From Salinirussus salinus (GTDB lineage Archaea > Halobacteriota > Halobacteria > Halobacteriales > Haloarculaceae), in the NCBI RefSeq assembly GCF_009831455.1, contig NZ_WOWO01000002.1, positions 1-64,000 on the forward strand: a stretch of DNA of 64,000 nucleotides, read 5' to 3'. Both the position numbers and the translations under genes were made by a program. Positions within the stretch are counted from its first letter, which is position 1. The number at the start of each line of letters is the position of its first letter. This document shows, one piece after another, positions 51,445 through 60,325 of the stretch. The notes under the pieces are model-generated. The model worked only from the letters and a program-made list of their open reading frames with translations, was not told where the DNA came from and searched no databases.

Positions 51445-52266
51445 ATGGACGCAGACGCTGACGTCCGGGAGCGGTCCCCCTCCGAGACGCCCTCACTCGC
51501 CATCGAGACGACCGGCCTGACGAAGCGGTACGGCGACGTGACCGCGGTCGAGGACCTCGACCTCTCCGTGCCGCAGGGGGCGGTGTACGGCTTTCTCGGC
51601 CCGAACGGGTCGGGCAAGACGACGACGATGCGGATACTGACGAGCCTGACGCGCCCGACTTCGGGCTCGGCGCGGGTCGTCGGCGTCGACGTCGCCGACC
51701 GGAGCGACCTGATCCGGGAGATCGGCTACCTGCCGGAGGAGCCGCCGCTGTTCGACGAGCTGACCGGCCGGGAGCAGCTGCGCCACGTCGCCGCGCTGCA
51801 CGACCTGCCCGCCGACGTGGCCGACGAGCGCATCGCGCGGTATCTGGAGCGGTTCGACCTCGTCGGGGCGGCCGACCGCCGCCAGGAGGGGTACTCGACG
51901 GGGATGCGCAAGAAGGTCGGGCTGATCGCGACGGTCATCCACGAGCCCGGCGTCCTCTTCCTGGACGAGCCGACCTCCGGGCTCGACCCCCGGGCGGCCC
52001 GGACGGTCAAGGACCTGGTCGCCGAACTCGCGGGCGGCGAGACCACCGTCTTCCTCTCGACGCACATCCTCTCTGTGGTCGACGAACTCGCCGACAGCGT
52101 CGGCGTGCTCAACGAGGGGCGGCTGGTCGCCGAGGGTGCCCCCGACGACCTCAAGCGGCAGGCCGAGCGCGGCGAGGGGACGAGCCTGGAGGACGTCTTC
52201 CTCTCGGTGACCGCCGACCACGCCGACGAGGTCGAGGCCACGGGCCCGGACCCGGAGCCCCGATGA
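51445..52266 (+). CDS. ABC transporter ATPase (ABC-2 type)
   Basis: A 273-residue ATPase. Walker A GPNGSGKTT is at 52-60, the signature is YSTGMRKK (STGM in place of the usual LSGGQ), Walker B VLFLDEPTSGLD, and the His switch is in STHIL. The C-terminal extension after GAPDDLKRQ is typical for ABC-2/DrrA-like exporters. It overlaps the permease gene by ATGA. Substrate unknown; drug, lipid or polysaccharide export are all possible. Confidence 0.88.
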   Translation: MDADADVRERSPSETPSLAIETTGLTKRYGDVTAVEDLDLSVPQGAVYGFLGPNGSGKTTTMRILTSLTRPTSGSARVVGVDVADRSDLIREIGYLPEEPPLFDELTGREQLRHVAALHDLPADVADERIARYLERFDLVGAADRRQEGYSTGMRKKVGLIATVIHEPGVLFLDEPTSGLDPRAARTVKDLVAELAGGETTVFLSTHILSVVDELADSVGVLNEGRLVAEGAPDDLKRQAERGEGTSLEDVFLSVTADHADEVEATGPDPEPR

Positions 52267-53951
52267 GCGGCCTCGCTCACGTCCTCCGGATAGCGCGGGT
52301 CGACGTCACCCGGATGGTCCGGAAACACACCGACACGAGCGGGGGGCTGGGTCGGCTCGCCTCGCTTCTCGTCTTCGTCGTGCTCGCGGGGGCTGCGACC
52401 CTCGGCGGCGGCTACCTCGCCTACCGGGCCGGGGGCGCAGTCGGGCCCGGTGACGTCGCCGTCGGCCCCTTCTCGGCGACGGCGGCGCTGCGGGGGATCG
52501 TCGCGGTCTTCGGGCTCATCGGCGCGGCCGTCGTGGCCCTGCGGGCGGTCGGCCAGCGCGGCACGCTCACCAACGCCGAGGGCGTGCTGACGGTCGTCCC
52601 GACCGGCGAGGCCTTCCTGGGGCTGTTGCTCGCGGAGTACGTCTACGTCCTGCTCTGGCTCGGTGGGCCGGCCGTCGGGATAGGCGTCGGGCTGGCGCTG
52701 GGCACCGGGTCGGCGCTGGCTGCGGTGACGGTCCCGCTCGGGGTCGCGGCCGTCGGGGCCACGGTCGTCGCCGTCGGCTTCCCGGTCGGCCTGGGGCTGA
52801 AACACCTGCTGAGCCGGATCGCCTTCGTCGCCCGCAACAAGGGCGTGCTGATAGCCGTCGCCTTCCTAGTCTACTTCGCCTTCGTGGTCACCGGCTCGCT
52901 GAACGCGACCGTCGTCGCGCTGTTCGAGCCCATGCAGGCCTCGCCGACCGGCTGGCCCGCCGACCTGATGCTCGCCGGGACGGGCCTGCTCGCGCCCAGC
53001 CCGCTGCTGGCCGCGGGGACCGTCGCCGTCGTGGCCGTCGTCGGAGCCGCCGGCGCCGCCGCCGGGACGCGGGTGGCCACAGCCCACTGGTTCTCGGACC
53101 CGGTGCTCGCCGGCGAGAGCGAGGAGGAGTCAGCAAGCAAGCAGGAGTCCGGAGCGGTCGGAACCACCGGCGTCGCGTTCCAGCGCCGGCTGGCTGCGGC
53201 CTTCGGCCGGCCGACCGCCGCGCTCGTCCTCCTGGCCTGGCGGCGCGCGGCGCGTGCGCCGCTGAAGCTGCTGTACGTCGTCTACCCGCTCTTCTTCGCG
53301 GTCGGCGTCTTCGCCGACATCTTCCAGACCGGCCGGATCCCGGGCTATCTCCCGTACGGGACGGTCCTGTTCGTCGCGTGGGCGGCCGGCGTCGTCTTCA
53401 CGCTGAACCCGCTGGGCGACCAGGGCGCGGGGCTTCCGGCGACGCTTCTGAGCCGGGTCGACGGCCGGCAGTTCGTCCGCGCACACGTGGTCGCGAGCCT
53501 GGTCGTCGCGGTCCCGTTCGGGACCGTCCTCACTGCCGCCGTCGCCCTCCTCAGCCCGCTGCCCACGACGAGGACGGTGCTTCTGGTCGCCGCGACGCCG
53601 CTTCTGATCGCCGTGGCGACCGTCCTCTCGGTGGGGATCGGGACCGCGTTCCCCCGCTTTCGGGCGGTCAACATCACCCGGTCGATGAAGACCGTCGTCC
53701 CCAGCACGCTGGCTTTCGCGCTGTTCTCGGTCCACCTGGTCGCGACTGTCGCCGCCGCAGTCGTCGTCTCCGACGAGGGCGCACGTGGGCTCGGAGCGGC
53801 GCTGCTGACGTTCGTGTTACCGTTCGGGCTCGGCGTCGACGCCGAGACGCTCTCCCTGGCTGCGGCGGTGCTGCTCGTCGTCCTCGTCGTCACACCGGCG
53901 CTGTCGTACCGGTACGCAGTCCGCCGGTTCGACCGGTACACGCTGGACTGA
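52263..53951 (+). CDS. ABC transporter permease (ABC-2 type, large)
   Basis: A 562-residue membrane protein with about twelve predicted helices in two sets, separated by a charged loop around residues 280-300 (GESEEESASKQES). It is coupled to the ATPase upstream by an ATGA overlap. The double-length organisation suggests an internal duplication of a six-helix ABC-2 permease, so one gene may supply both halves of the channel. The substrate is not predictable. Confidence 0.82.
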   Translation: MSGLAHVLRIARVDVTRMVRKHTDTSGGLGRLASLLVFVVLAGAATLGGGYLAYRAGGAVGPGDVAVGPFSATAALRGIVAVFGLIGAAVVALRAVGQRGTLTNAEGVLTVVPTGEAFLGLLLAEYVYVLLWLGGPAVGIGVGLALGTGSALAAVTVPLGVAAVGATVVAVGFPVGLGLKHLLSRIAFVARNKGVLIAVAFLVYFAFVVTGSLNATVVALFEPMQASPTGWPADLMLAGTGLLAPSPLLAAGTVAVVAVVGAAGAAAGTRVATAHWFSDPVLAGESEEESASKQESGAVGTTGVAFQRRLAAAFGRPTAALVLLAWRRAARAPLKLLYVVYPLFFAVGVFADIFQTGRIPGYLPYGTVLFVAWAAGVVFTLNPLGDQGAGLPATLLSRVDGRQFVRAHVVASLVVAVPFGTVLTAAVALLSPLPTTRTVLLVAATPLLIAVATVLSVGIGTAFPRFRAVNITRSMKTVVPSTLAFALFSVHLVATVAAAVVVSDEGARGLGAALLTFVLPFGLGVDAETLSLAAAVLLVVLVVTPALSYRYAVRRFDRYTLD

Positions 53952-53974
53952 CGCCGTGACGCGCCGGACCGGGC

Positions 53975-54427
53975 TCAGGCCCGCTTTCGCCGCACCAGGT
54001 GGAGGTCGTATGGGGCGTCGGTATCGACCGAGCCGAAGGGGGTGGTCATGCGGTCTTCCGCGCCGGCCCCGTCCCCGTCCTCGGGGCGTCCGGTGCCGAC
54101 GAAGACGACGCTGGCGTCGACGTCGACGGCCGTCTGCCGGACCTGGCTGGAGACCCCGTCGCCCGGCGACTCCGCGCCGGGCTCGGTGAACTGCCGCTCC
54201 GCGTCGTCGGTCGCCTCCTCGATCTTCCGTCTGAGGTCAGCGCTCGCGGTCTCGACGGCGAAGTCCTCGTCGGGCTCGATCCACCGGCGGCGCTGGGCGT
54301 AGGTGTCGCCGGTCGGGACGAAACTCACCGCGACCACCTCCTCGCCGAGCGCGGCGCCGTGTTCGACCGCGCGGGCGAGCGCTGCCTCCGAACTCGCGGA
54401 GCCGTCGTACGGGACCAGAAAGACCAT
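53975..54427 (-). CDS. Universal stress protein (UspA family)
   Basis: A 150-residue Usp-fold protein: VFLVPYDGSASSEAALARAVEHGAAL at the start and VDVDASVVFVGTG, followed by a shortened C-terminal part. The usual ATP-binding G-x2-G-x9-G-S/T is degenerate here: only TPFGSVDTDAP can be aligned, so ATP binding is doubtful. Such proteins respond to stress and nutrient limitation. The ATG 54427 lies 126 nt from the divergent cdc48 start. Confidence 0.82.
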   Translation of the reverse strand: MVFLVPYDGSASSEAALARAVEHGAALGEEVVAVSFVPTGDTYAQRRRWIEPDEDFAVETASADLRRKIEEATDDAERQFTEPGAESPGDGVSSQVRQTAVDVDASVVFVGTGRPEDGDGAGAEDRMTTPFGSVDTDAPYDLHLVRRKRA

Positions 54428-54553
54428 ACCTCACCGTTGCGCCGACGGGATTATCAATCTATTCGACGGCCCGGTTCTGGTCCCCCTCGGGACCGCCGGT
54501 AACAAAAGGCATATCTCCCGCCAGGGCCGACTGTCAACACATCCCAGACCACA

Positions 54554-56776
54554 ATGAATGAAGTCCAACTAGAGGTGGCAAAGGCGTATCCCAACGACTC
54601 GGGGCGCGGCATCGCCCGGCTCGACCCCGACACCCTCCTGCATCTCAAGCTCTCGCCGGGGGACATCATCGAGATCGAGGGGGCCGACCGGACCGCCGCG
54701 AAGGTCTGGCGGGCCGACCGGCAGGACTGGAACACCGATACTGTGCGCATCGACGGGTTCACCCGACAGAACGCCGACGTGGGGATCGGCGAGCGCGTCG
54801 AGATCCGGAAAGCCGAGGCCGAGAAAGCCGACACGCTCGTGCTCGCGCCACCCGAGGAGGCGAGCGTGCAGTTCGGCTCGGACGCCGCGGGGATGGTCAA
54901 ACGCCAGATCCTCAAGCGGCCGGTCGTCGAGCGCGACATCGTCCCCGTGATGTCGAGCACGAACCACCCGTTCATGCGCTCGCCCGGCCAGGCGATCCCG
55001 CTGATCGCGGTCGAGACGGAACCCGAAGGGGTGGTGCTAATCACCGAGGACACCGAGGTCGAACTCCGGGAGGAGCCCATCTCCGGGTTCGAGAAGACCG
55101 GCGGCGGGATCACCTACGAGGACATCGGCGGCCTCCAAAACGAGATCCAGCGCGTCCGGGAGATGGTCGAACTCCCGATGAAGCATCCCCAGATCTTCAA
55201 GAAACTCGGCATCGAGCCACCGCAGGGGGTGCTCCTGCACGGCCCGCCCGGCACCGGCAAGACGCTGCTCGCGAAGGCCGTCGCCAACGAGACCTCCGCC
55301 AGTTTCTTCTCTATCGCCGGCCCCGAGATCATCTCCAAGTACTACGGCGAGTCCGAGCAGCAGTTACGGGAAATCTTCGAGGACGCTACCGAGGAGTCGC
55401 CCTCGATCATCTTCATCGACGAGCTCGACTCCATCGCCCCCAAACGCGAGGACGTCACCGGCGAGGTCGAGCGGCGCGTCGTCGCCCAGCTGCTGACGAT
55501 GATGGACGGCCTCGAATCCCGGGGCCAGGTCGTGGTCATCGGCGCCACCAACCGCGTCGACAGCGTCGACCCCGCGCTCCGGCGGCCCGGCCGGTTCGAC
55601 CGCGAGATCGAGATCGGCGTCCCCGACGAGACGGGTCGCGAGGAGATCCTCCAGATCCACACCCGAGGGATGCCGCTCTCTGACGACGTCTCGCTGCCCG
55701 AACTCGCGGAGGACACCCACGGCTTCGTCGGCGCGGACATCGAGAGCCTGACCAAGGAAGCCGCGATGAAGGCCCTGCGCCGCTATCTCCCGGAGATCGA
55801 CCTCGACGAGGAGGACATCCCGCCGAGCCTGATCGACCGGATGATCATCAAACGCGACGACTTCCGCGGGGCGCTCAACGAGGTGAGCCCGAGCGCCATG
55901 CGGGAGGTGCTCGTCGAGCTACCGAAAGTCTCCTGGGACGATGTCGGCGGCCTCGAGGACGCCAAGGCGAACGTCCAGGAGTCCGTCGAGTGGCCGATGA
56001 CCTCCCCCGAGAAGTTCGAGCGCCTCGGCGTCGAGCCGCCGGCAGGCGTCCTGCTCTACGGCCCGCCCGGCACCGGCAAGACGCTGATGGCGAAGGCCGT
56101 CGCCAACGAGACCGACGCCAACTTCATCTCCGTGCGGGGGCCACAGCTGCTCTCCAAGTGGGTCGGCGAATCGGAGAAGGCGATCCGGCAGACCTTCCGG
56201 AAGGCCCGGCAGGTCTCCCCCACAGTCATCTTCTTCGACGAACTCGACTCGCTTGCGCCCGGCCGGGGCGGCGAGACGGGGTCGAACGTCTCCGAGCGGG
56301 TGGTCAACCAGCTCCTGACCGAGATGGACGGCCTGGAGGAGATGGAGGACGTGATGGTGATCGGCGCCACCAACCGGCCGGACATGATCGACCCGGCGCT
56401 GATCCGCTCGGGACGGTTCGACCGCCTCGTGATGATCGGCGAGCCCGACACCGAGGGCCGCGAGCAGATCCTCAAGATCCACACCGACGACACGCCGCTG
56501 GCCCCGGACGTCAGCCTGCGCGAACTCGCCGAGCGCACCGAGGGCTACGTCGGGTCGGACCTGGAGTCGATCGCCCGCGAGGCGGCCATCGAGGCGCTGC
56601 GCGAGGACGACGACGCGGCGGATGTCGACATGCGTCACTTCCGGAAGGCCCTGGAGAACGTCCGGCCGACGCTGACCGACGACATCCGGGAGTACTACGA
56701 GCAGATCGAGGAGGAATTCCGCGGCGGCACCGGCCCCGAACCCCGGACCCGCGGCGGGCGGATCGGCTTCCAGTAG
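54554..56776 (+). CDS. cdc48: Cdc48/VCP-like AAA+ ATPase
   Basis: A 740-residue archaeal Cdc48/p97/VAT. The N domain (about 1-180) has the double-psi barrel start [22 protein letters not shown]1 Walker A GPPGTGKT is near 230, Walker B IDELDS near 286, pore loop KYYG. D2 Walker A is near 502, Walker B FDELDS near 563, pore loop KWVG. It forms hexamers that unfold proteins for the proteasome. The C-terminal tail ends RGGRIGFQ. A conserved Arg finger is in RRPGRFDRE and RSGRFDRL. The gene ends 1 nt before the left 140-bp inverted repeat. Confidence 0.95.
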   Translation: MNEVQLEVAKAYPNDSGRGIARLDPDTLLHLKLSPGDIIEIEGADRTAAKVWRADRQDWNTDTVRIDGFTRQNADVGIGERVEIRKAEAEKADTLVLAPPEEASVQFGSDAAGMVKRQILKRPVVERDIVPVMSSTNHPFMRSPGQAIPLIAVETEPEGVVLITEDTEVELREEPISGFEKTGGGITYEDIGGLQNEIQRVREMVELPMKHPQIFKKLGIEPPQGVLLHGPPGTGKTLLAKAVANETSASFFSIAGPEIISKYYGESEQQLREIFEDATEESPSIIFIDELDSIAPKREDVTGEVERRVVAQLLTMMDGLESRGQVVVIGATNRVDSVDPALRRPGRFDREIEIGVPDETGREEILQIHTRGMPLSDDVSLPELAEDTHGFVGADIESLTKEAAMKALRRYLPEIDLDEEDIPPSLIDRMIIKRDDFRGALNEVSPSAMREVLVELPKVSWDDVGGLEDAKANVQESVEWPMTSPEKFERLGVEPPAGVLLYGPPGTGKTLMAKAVANETDANFISVRGPQLLSKWVGESEKAIRQTFRKARQVSPTVIFFDELDSLAPGRGGETGSNVSERVVNQLLTEMDGLEEMEDVMVIGATNRPDMIDPALIRSGRFDRLVMIGEPDTEGREQILKIHTDDTPLAPDVSLRELAERTEGYVGSDLESIAREAAIEALREDDDAADVDMRHFRKALENVRPTLTDDIREYYEQIEEEFRGGTGPEPRTRGGRIGFQ

Positions 56777-56777
56777 A

Positions 56778-56917
56778 CCACTTTTTACTGCGTCGGGTGC
56801 GCTCCCTTCGGTCGCGCACCGCTCCTTGTAAAAACGTGGGGAAAAACACCTTCACGCTCACTCGCTTGCGCTCGTTCGCGTGAAGCGAACCGCGCTCGCT
56901 GCGCTCGCGCGGATGCT
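56778..56917 (+). repeat. Inverted repeat, left copy (140 bp)
   Basis: Pairs with 57739-57878 in inverted orientation, with only about three mismatches seen. It starts CCACTTTTTACTG right after the cdc48 stop (T5 tract at 56782-56786, a possible transcription terminator). It contains GTGCGCTCCC-TTCGGTCGCGCAC, a hairpin, and the palindromic GCGCTCGCTGCGCTCGC found widely in haloarchaeal intergenic DNA. Confidence 0.9.
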
Positions 56918-57041
56918 CGCCATAGAGCGTGTATGCCGTACGGGTGAGACATCGATTTCACCGAGGTTGGACCGAATACACCGCTCAATTCAGCCCGCTT
57001 ACGCCACAAAACATATTCCACGCTGCTTGCTAGCTTCTGAC

Positions 57042-57496
57042 GTGAAAGAGCGGCGTGAATTACTCGGTCTATTGGCTGTTACTGTCAGTAGTACGCTGGC
57101 AGGCTGTTTTTTCCCGGTGGTCCAGAGTCAGGTGATCTAGTGATAAATAACGAAGACGAAACGGCCCACACGGTGAGCGTCATAGTTTCAAAAACGAGTG
57201 ACAATCCCGACCGTGTTTCTCGTGACTATCCTCCCCCAACGCCCGAGGTGACTCCGGAGTGGAAACGGACGCACGAGTTTGACATCGGACCATATCAAGA
57301 ACGTATCGAGGAGGATTTGTTCACGGAGCCAGGTGCCTATTACGTCGAATGTCACTTAAACGGTGGCGGGATGGCTGCCACCTGGCTTGGCCTGTATTCA
57401 GCAGGCCCAGACGGCTCAGAGGTCGCAGAAGAACTCTTTCGACTGACGATTTCCGATGACGCAACCCTAAGTATCATGACTGGGGTTGACGATTAG
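57042..57496 (+). pseudogene. Frameshifted small lipoprotein gene
   Basis: Two frames abut at 57140. The first (GTG 57042, 32 codons) encodes a lipoprotein signal VKERRELLGLLAVTVSSTLAGC with a lipobox and stops at TAG. The second (57140-57496) has a GTG sharing one base with that TAG and encodes INNEDETAHTVSVIVSKTSDN onward, the mature part of a haloarchaeal lipoprotein with an acidic core. A single-base indel around 57136-57141 would join them as one 150-residue protein. Sequencing error, a true pseudogene or stop-start translation are all possible. Codons are AT-richer than the neighbours. Confidence 0.6.
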
Positions 57497-57738
57497 TCTG
57501 TATTACCCACGCTCCACCCCATAGCGACTGGAAAGATTCTATTTCGACCCAGTAATCCTTTGTCTATATTGAACGACTGAGATAGTCGCCTACTGGTTGG
57601 AGTCGGGTGACGGATACGCGGACGTACTGAGCGGACGGCATTTGCTGATCGAAACAAGACGGGACTGTAGGAAGCTCTCCGAAATACGGACGGAAGCGGT
57701 TTTCTGGGATGGCGTCGCCAGCACAGATGCTGTCGTCC
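57497..57738. other. Non-coding interior of the inverted-repeat island
   Basis: 242 nt of AT-richer sequence between the broken lipoprotein gene and the right inverted repeat. No ORF of note, no transposase remnant and no tRNA seen. Together with 56918-57041 it shows a base composition unlike the flanking chromosome, a sign of foreign origin. Confidence 0.5.
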
Positions 57739-57878
57739 AGCATCCGCGCGAGCGCAGCGAGCGCGGTTCACTTCACGCGAACGAGCGCAAGCGAGTGAGC
57801 GTGAAGGTGTTTTTCCCCACGTTTTTACAAGGAGTGGTGCGCGACCGTAGGGAGCGCACCCGACGCAGTAAAAAGTGG
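57739..57878 (-). repeat. Inverted repeat, right copy (140 bp)
   Basis: Inverted near-identical copy of 56778-56917. The outer end CCACTTTTTACTG (read on the minus strand) lies 4 nt after the stop of the CBS-HPF gene, the mirror of the left copy relative to cdc48, so the same T-tract could end both convergent transcripts. No clear target-site duplication is visible outside the repeats. Confidence 0.9.
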
Positions 57879-57882
57879 GAGG

Positions 57883-59025
57883 TTATAGTTCACCGAGCTT
57901 CCGCAGCAGCTGGCCGCGGTACTCCTCGTCGGCGCGCACGCCCTTCAGTTCGAGGACGTTCCGTTCGAGCTTGTCGAGCGCGACCCGGAAGGCGTTGTCC
58001 GCGCCGTAACCCTCGCCGGAGCCGGCGGCCTGGCCCTTGTTGGTCCGCAGCCGGATCTGGGCCTGGATCAGCGGCGTGCCGCGGTGGGTCTCCTTGTGTT
58101 CGTGAAACCGGACGTGAGCGTGCTGGACCTGCATCTGGCCGTACTTGTCGGCGACGCCCTCGATCTGCTGGCGGACCTGCTCGCGGGTCAGCGTCTCCAG
58201 CAGCCGGATGTTGGTGATCTGGACGTCCATGTGCTCCTCCTCGGTGTAGGTCAGCGCCCGGAGCACGTCGGTTTTGGTGATGATACCGTCGACGACGCGG
58301 TCGTCGTCCTCGGGCGTGACCACGAGCCCCGCGTAGTCGCTGTCGAGCATCCGCTGGACGGCCGCGCGCACCGACTCCTCGCCCGTCGTCGTGGCCACGG
58401 GACTGGACATGATGTCGTAGACGGGGATGTCGAGTACCCGGTCGTTGCCGCCCGAGCGGTCCCCGCGCGTCGTCTTGTCCATGTCCCGGACGACCACTTC
58501 GACGATGTCGTGGGTGGTGACCATCCCCGAGAGGTGGCCGTCCTCGTCCAGAACGGGGAGCCGGGAGACGTCGTTCTCCCGGAGGAGGTTGATCACGCGG
58601 CCGATGTGGGTGTCCTCGTCGATCGTGACGACGTCGTCGGTAGCGATCTCCCCGACAGTCAGCGCGTCGAGGTTCTCCAGAACTGCCTCGAGGATGTCGT
58701 CTTCCGAGACGATCCCCCACAAGCGGTCGGCCTCGAAGACGGGGGCGATCTTGGTCTTTCCCTCGACGAGCACGCGGGCGACCTTCCGGACGTCGGCCGT
58801 CCGGTCGACCTTGGGGGCGGACTGCATCAGGCGTTCGACCTTGGCGTCGTCGTCGACCCGGGACTGGACGAGCTGGCGCTGGGCGAGCACCCCGGCGTAC
58901 TCGCCGTCCTCGGTGACGACGAGCCCCTTCGGGTTCTCGCGCTCGAAGATCGACCTGACCTTCCCCAGTCGTTCGTCCGTTTCGACGGCAACGTACTCGC
59001 TGGTCGCGATATCGGCAATATCCAT
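57883..59025 (-). CDS. CBS-domain protein with C-terminal HPF/RaiA-like domain
   Basis: A 380-residue protein. Residues 1-270 hold four CBS motifs in two Bateman modules (DIATSEYVAVETDERLGK, APKVDRTADVRK, TDDVVTIDEDTHIGRVI, SSPVATTTGEESVRAAV), which usually bind adenine nucleotides. The last about 105 residues, from VQITNIRLLETLTREQVRQQIEG through QHAHVRFHEHKETHRG to DNAFRVALDKLERNVLELKG, resemble the ribosome-hibernation/sigma-54-modulation fold. A nucleotide-sensing ribosome-binding factor is inferred. ATG 59025; the frame upstream overlaps the divergent gene. Confidence 0.8.
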   Translation of the reverse strand: MDIADIATSEYVAVETDERLGKVRSIFERENPKGLVVTEDGEYAGVLAQRQLVQSRVDDDAKVERLMQSAPKVDRTADVRKVARVLVEGKTKIAPVFEADRLWGIVSEDDILEAVLENLDALTVGEIATDDVVTIDEDTHIGRVINLLRENDVSRLPVLDEDGHLSGMVTTHDIVEVVVRDMDKTTRGDRSGGNDRVLDIPVYDIMSSPVATTTGEESVRAAVQRMLDSDYAGLVVTPEDDDRVVDGIITKTDVLRALTYTEEEHMDVQITNIRLLETLTREQVRQQIEGVADKYGQMQVQHAHVRFHEHKETHRGTPLIQAQIRLRTNKGQAAGSGEGYGADNAFRVALDKLERNVLELKGVRADEEYRGQLLRKLGEL

Positions 59026-59166
59026 CGTGGGGTCCCTCTCTCCGGAGGTTCGACGCGCGCGGTAATCAAAGTTGGTTCTCGCTCCCATCCCCGGGCAGTC
59101 CCCGAAACCCACACCCGCCCCGGCCCGGCGTACACGCTTTTCTCCCGCCAGCCCCTCTCGGGTAGT

Positions 59167-59526
59167 GTGCTGCCCGATATCACCGTCTTCGGCGAGTACA
59201 CCTACCTGGCCACCGAGCTCATGTGGGGGACCGTCGCGCTCGCCCTGCTCGCGTACGCCGGCGCGTGGCGGGCGGCCGCCCGGACCGTCCTGGTGCTGTA
59301 CCCCTTCGCGCTCGCGTGGGACTGGTACACGCTGACCGTCGGCGTCTTCGAGATCCCGCTGCGGACCGGCGTCGAACTGCTCGGGGTCCCACTCGAGGAG
59401 CACATCTTCATGGTCCTGGTGCCGGCGATGGTCGTCGGCACCCACGAGAGTCTCCGGAAGCTGCGCGGTCCCGCGGGTGCCGGGCGAGCGGACGAGTCGG
59501 GACCGGAGGCGGGAGAGCGGGTCTAA
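59167..59526 (+). CDS. Lycopene cyclase-domain membrane protein
   Basis: A 119-residue integral membrane protein, one domain of the heterodimeric/fused lycopene cyclase family (TIGR03462 type). Signature: TYLATELMWGTVALALLA, then WDWYTLTVGVFEIPLRTGVELLGVPLEEHIFM with the conserved E-E-H, and VPAMVVGTHESL. Full haloarchaeal cyclases have two such domains; this gene has one, so it may be a subunit or a divergent enzyme of carotenoid (retinal precursor) metabolism, relevant to halorhodopsin. GTG 59167 gives LPDITVFGEY as start. It overlaps the convergent gene by 4 bp. Confidence 0.78.
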   Translation: MLPDITVFGEYTYLATELMWGTVALALLAYAGAWRAAARTVLVLYPFALAWDWYTLTVGVFEIPLRTGVELLGVPLEEHIFMVLVPAMVVGTHESLRKLRGPAGAGRADESGPEAGERV

Positions 59527-60047
59527 CTGTTCTGGGCTGCCGCGGTCACCATGCCGACGCTCTGGCCGACCCCGACGCCCGCGAGCCCCCCGATGACCCA
59601 CTCCGGACCGACCCCCATCCCGTTCGCGGCCGCGGCCGCGTACACGACGGCGCCCGCGAGCGAGAGTACGCCCGCGAGGAAGTACACCTGCCGGAACGGC
59701 GCGTCGGTCACGAGGTTGCCGGTCTGGAGGTACGCGGCCCCGGGGAGCAGCATCCACCCGTACAGCGACACACCCAGCAGCGCCTCGTTCGGGGGCGAGA
59801 GCCAGAGGCCGACGGTCCCCGCGAGAGTGAGCGGCAGGCCGGCAAACAGGACCAGCCGCCAGATGCGCAGCACCGGCCCGGTCATCTCGGCGGCGCCGGC
59901 CACGATGAAGGCCACGAGCAGCACGTCCATCACGACCAGCGCGATCAGGAGCGTCCGCTCGCTCACCGCGCCCTGGTGGGCGCCGGCAGTGACCAGCCAG
60001 GCCGCCGGGACGAGCCCGGCCGGCGCGAGGTCGGTTACGCGCCCCAT
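59523..60047 (-). CDS. Haloarchaeal integral membrane protein (unknown function)
   Basis: A 174-residue protein with six predicted membrane helices and little else: a short polar start, helices at about 10-30, 35-55, 63-82, 92-108, 118-138 and 148-168, and only a few charged residues. It could be a small transporter, sensor or structural membrane protein; I recognise no family. The 278 nt upstream (60048-60325) hold no gene; two tandem GTACGGTTACG/GTTACGTACC-like motifs occur near 60194-60230. Confidence 0.6.
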   Translation of the reverse strand: MGRVTDLAPAGLVPAAWLVTAGAHQGAVSERTLLIALVVMDVLLVAFIVAGAAEMTGPVLRIWRLVLFAGLPLTLAGTVGLWLSPPNEALLGVSLYGWMLLPGAAYLQTGNLVTDAPFRQVYFLAGVLSLAGAVVYAAAAANGMGVGPEWVIGGLAGVGVGQSVGMVTAAAQNS

Positions 60048-60292
60048 GCCTCCGGCTGTGACCGGCGCGCTGTTGGCTGTTCCGGTCGCATCCCGGCGAG
60101 AATCCGGGTCACTGTCGGCCCACCGCCCCGGCCGACGGCCGGCGTCGACGGTGGCCGGAGACGGTCCTGGCCTGTCGTGTATCTCGCATTACAGGTACGG
60201 TTACGGCCGGCCCGGATTAGTGTTACGTACCGTTCGCGTGAGAGGTGCGTACCACCGCGAGTCCGCGCCACCGCCCGGCATTCGGTGAGGGC

Positions 60293-60302
60293 ACCTTTTT
60301 GC
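60293..60302 (+). promoter_or_regulatory. Probable TATA element of the SDR gene
   Basis: ACCTTTTTGC centred about 29 nt before ATG 60326, a T-rich core typical of haloarchaeal leaderless promoters. Confidence 0.4.
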
Positions 60303-60325
60303 CCGTGGGGTCCGACCAGTACTGC

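Noticed and set aside
56778-57878. Complete insertion sequence
   Set aside because: No transposase frame is present and the 140-bp repeats are much longer than usual IS ends; kept as an unexplained inverted-repeat island.
57597-58217. ORF of 206 codons across the right inverted repeat on the plus strand
   Set aside because: Its second half is the antisense of the CBS-HPF gene and its first half reads through the repeat; the basic low-complexity product is not credible.
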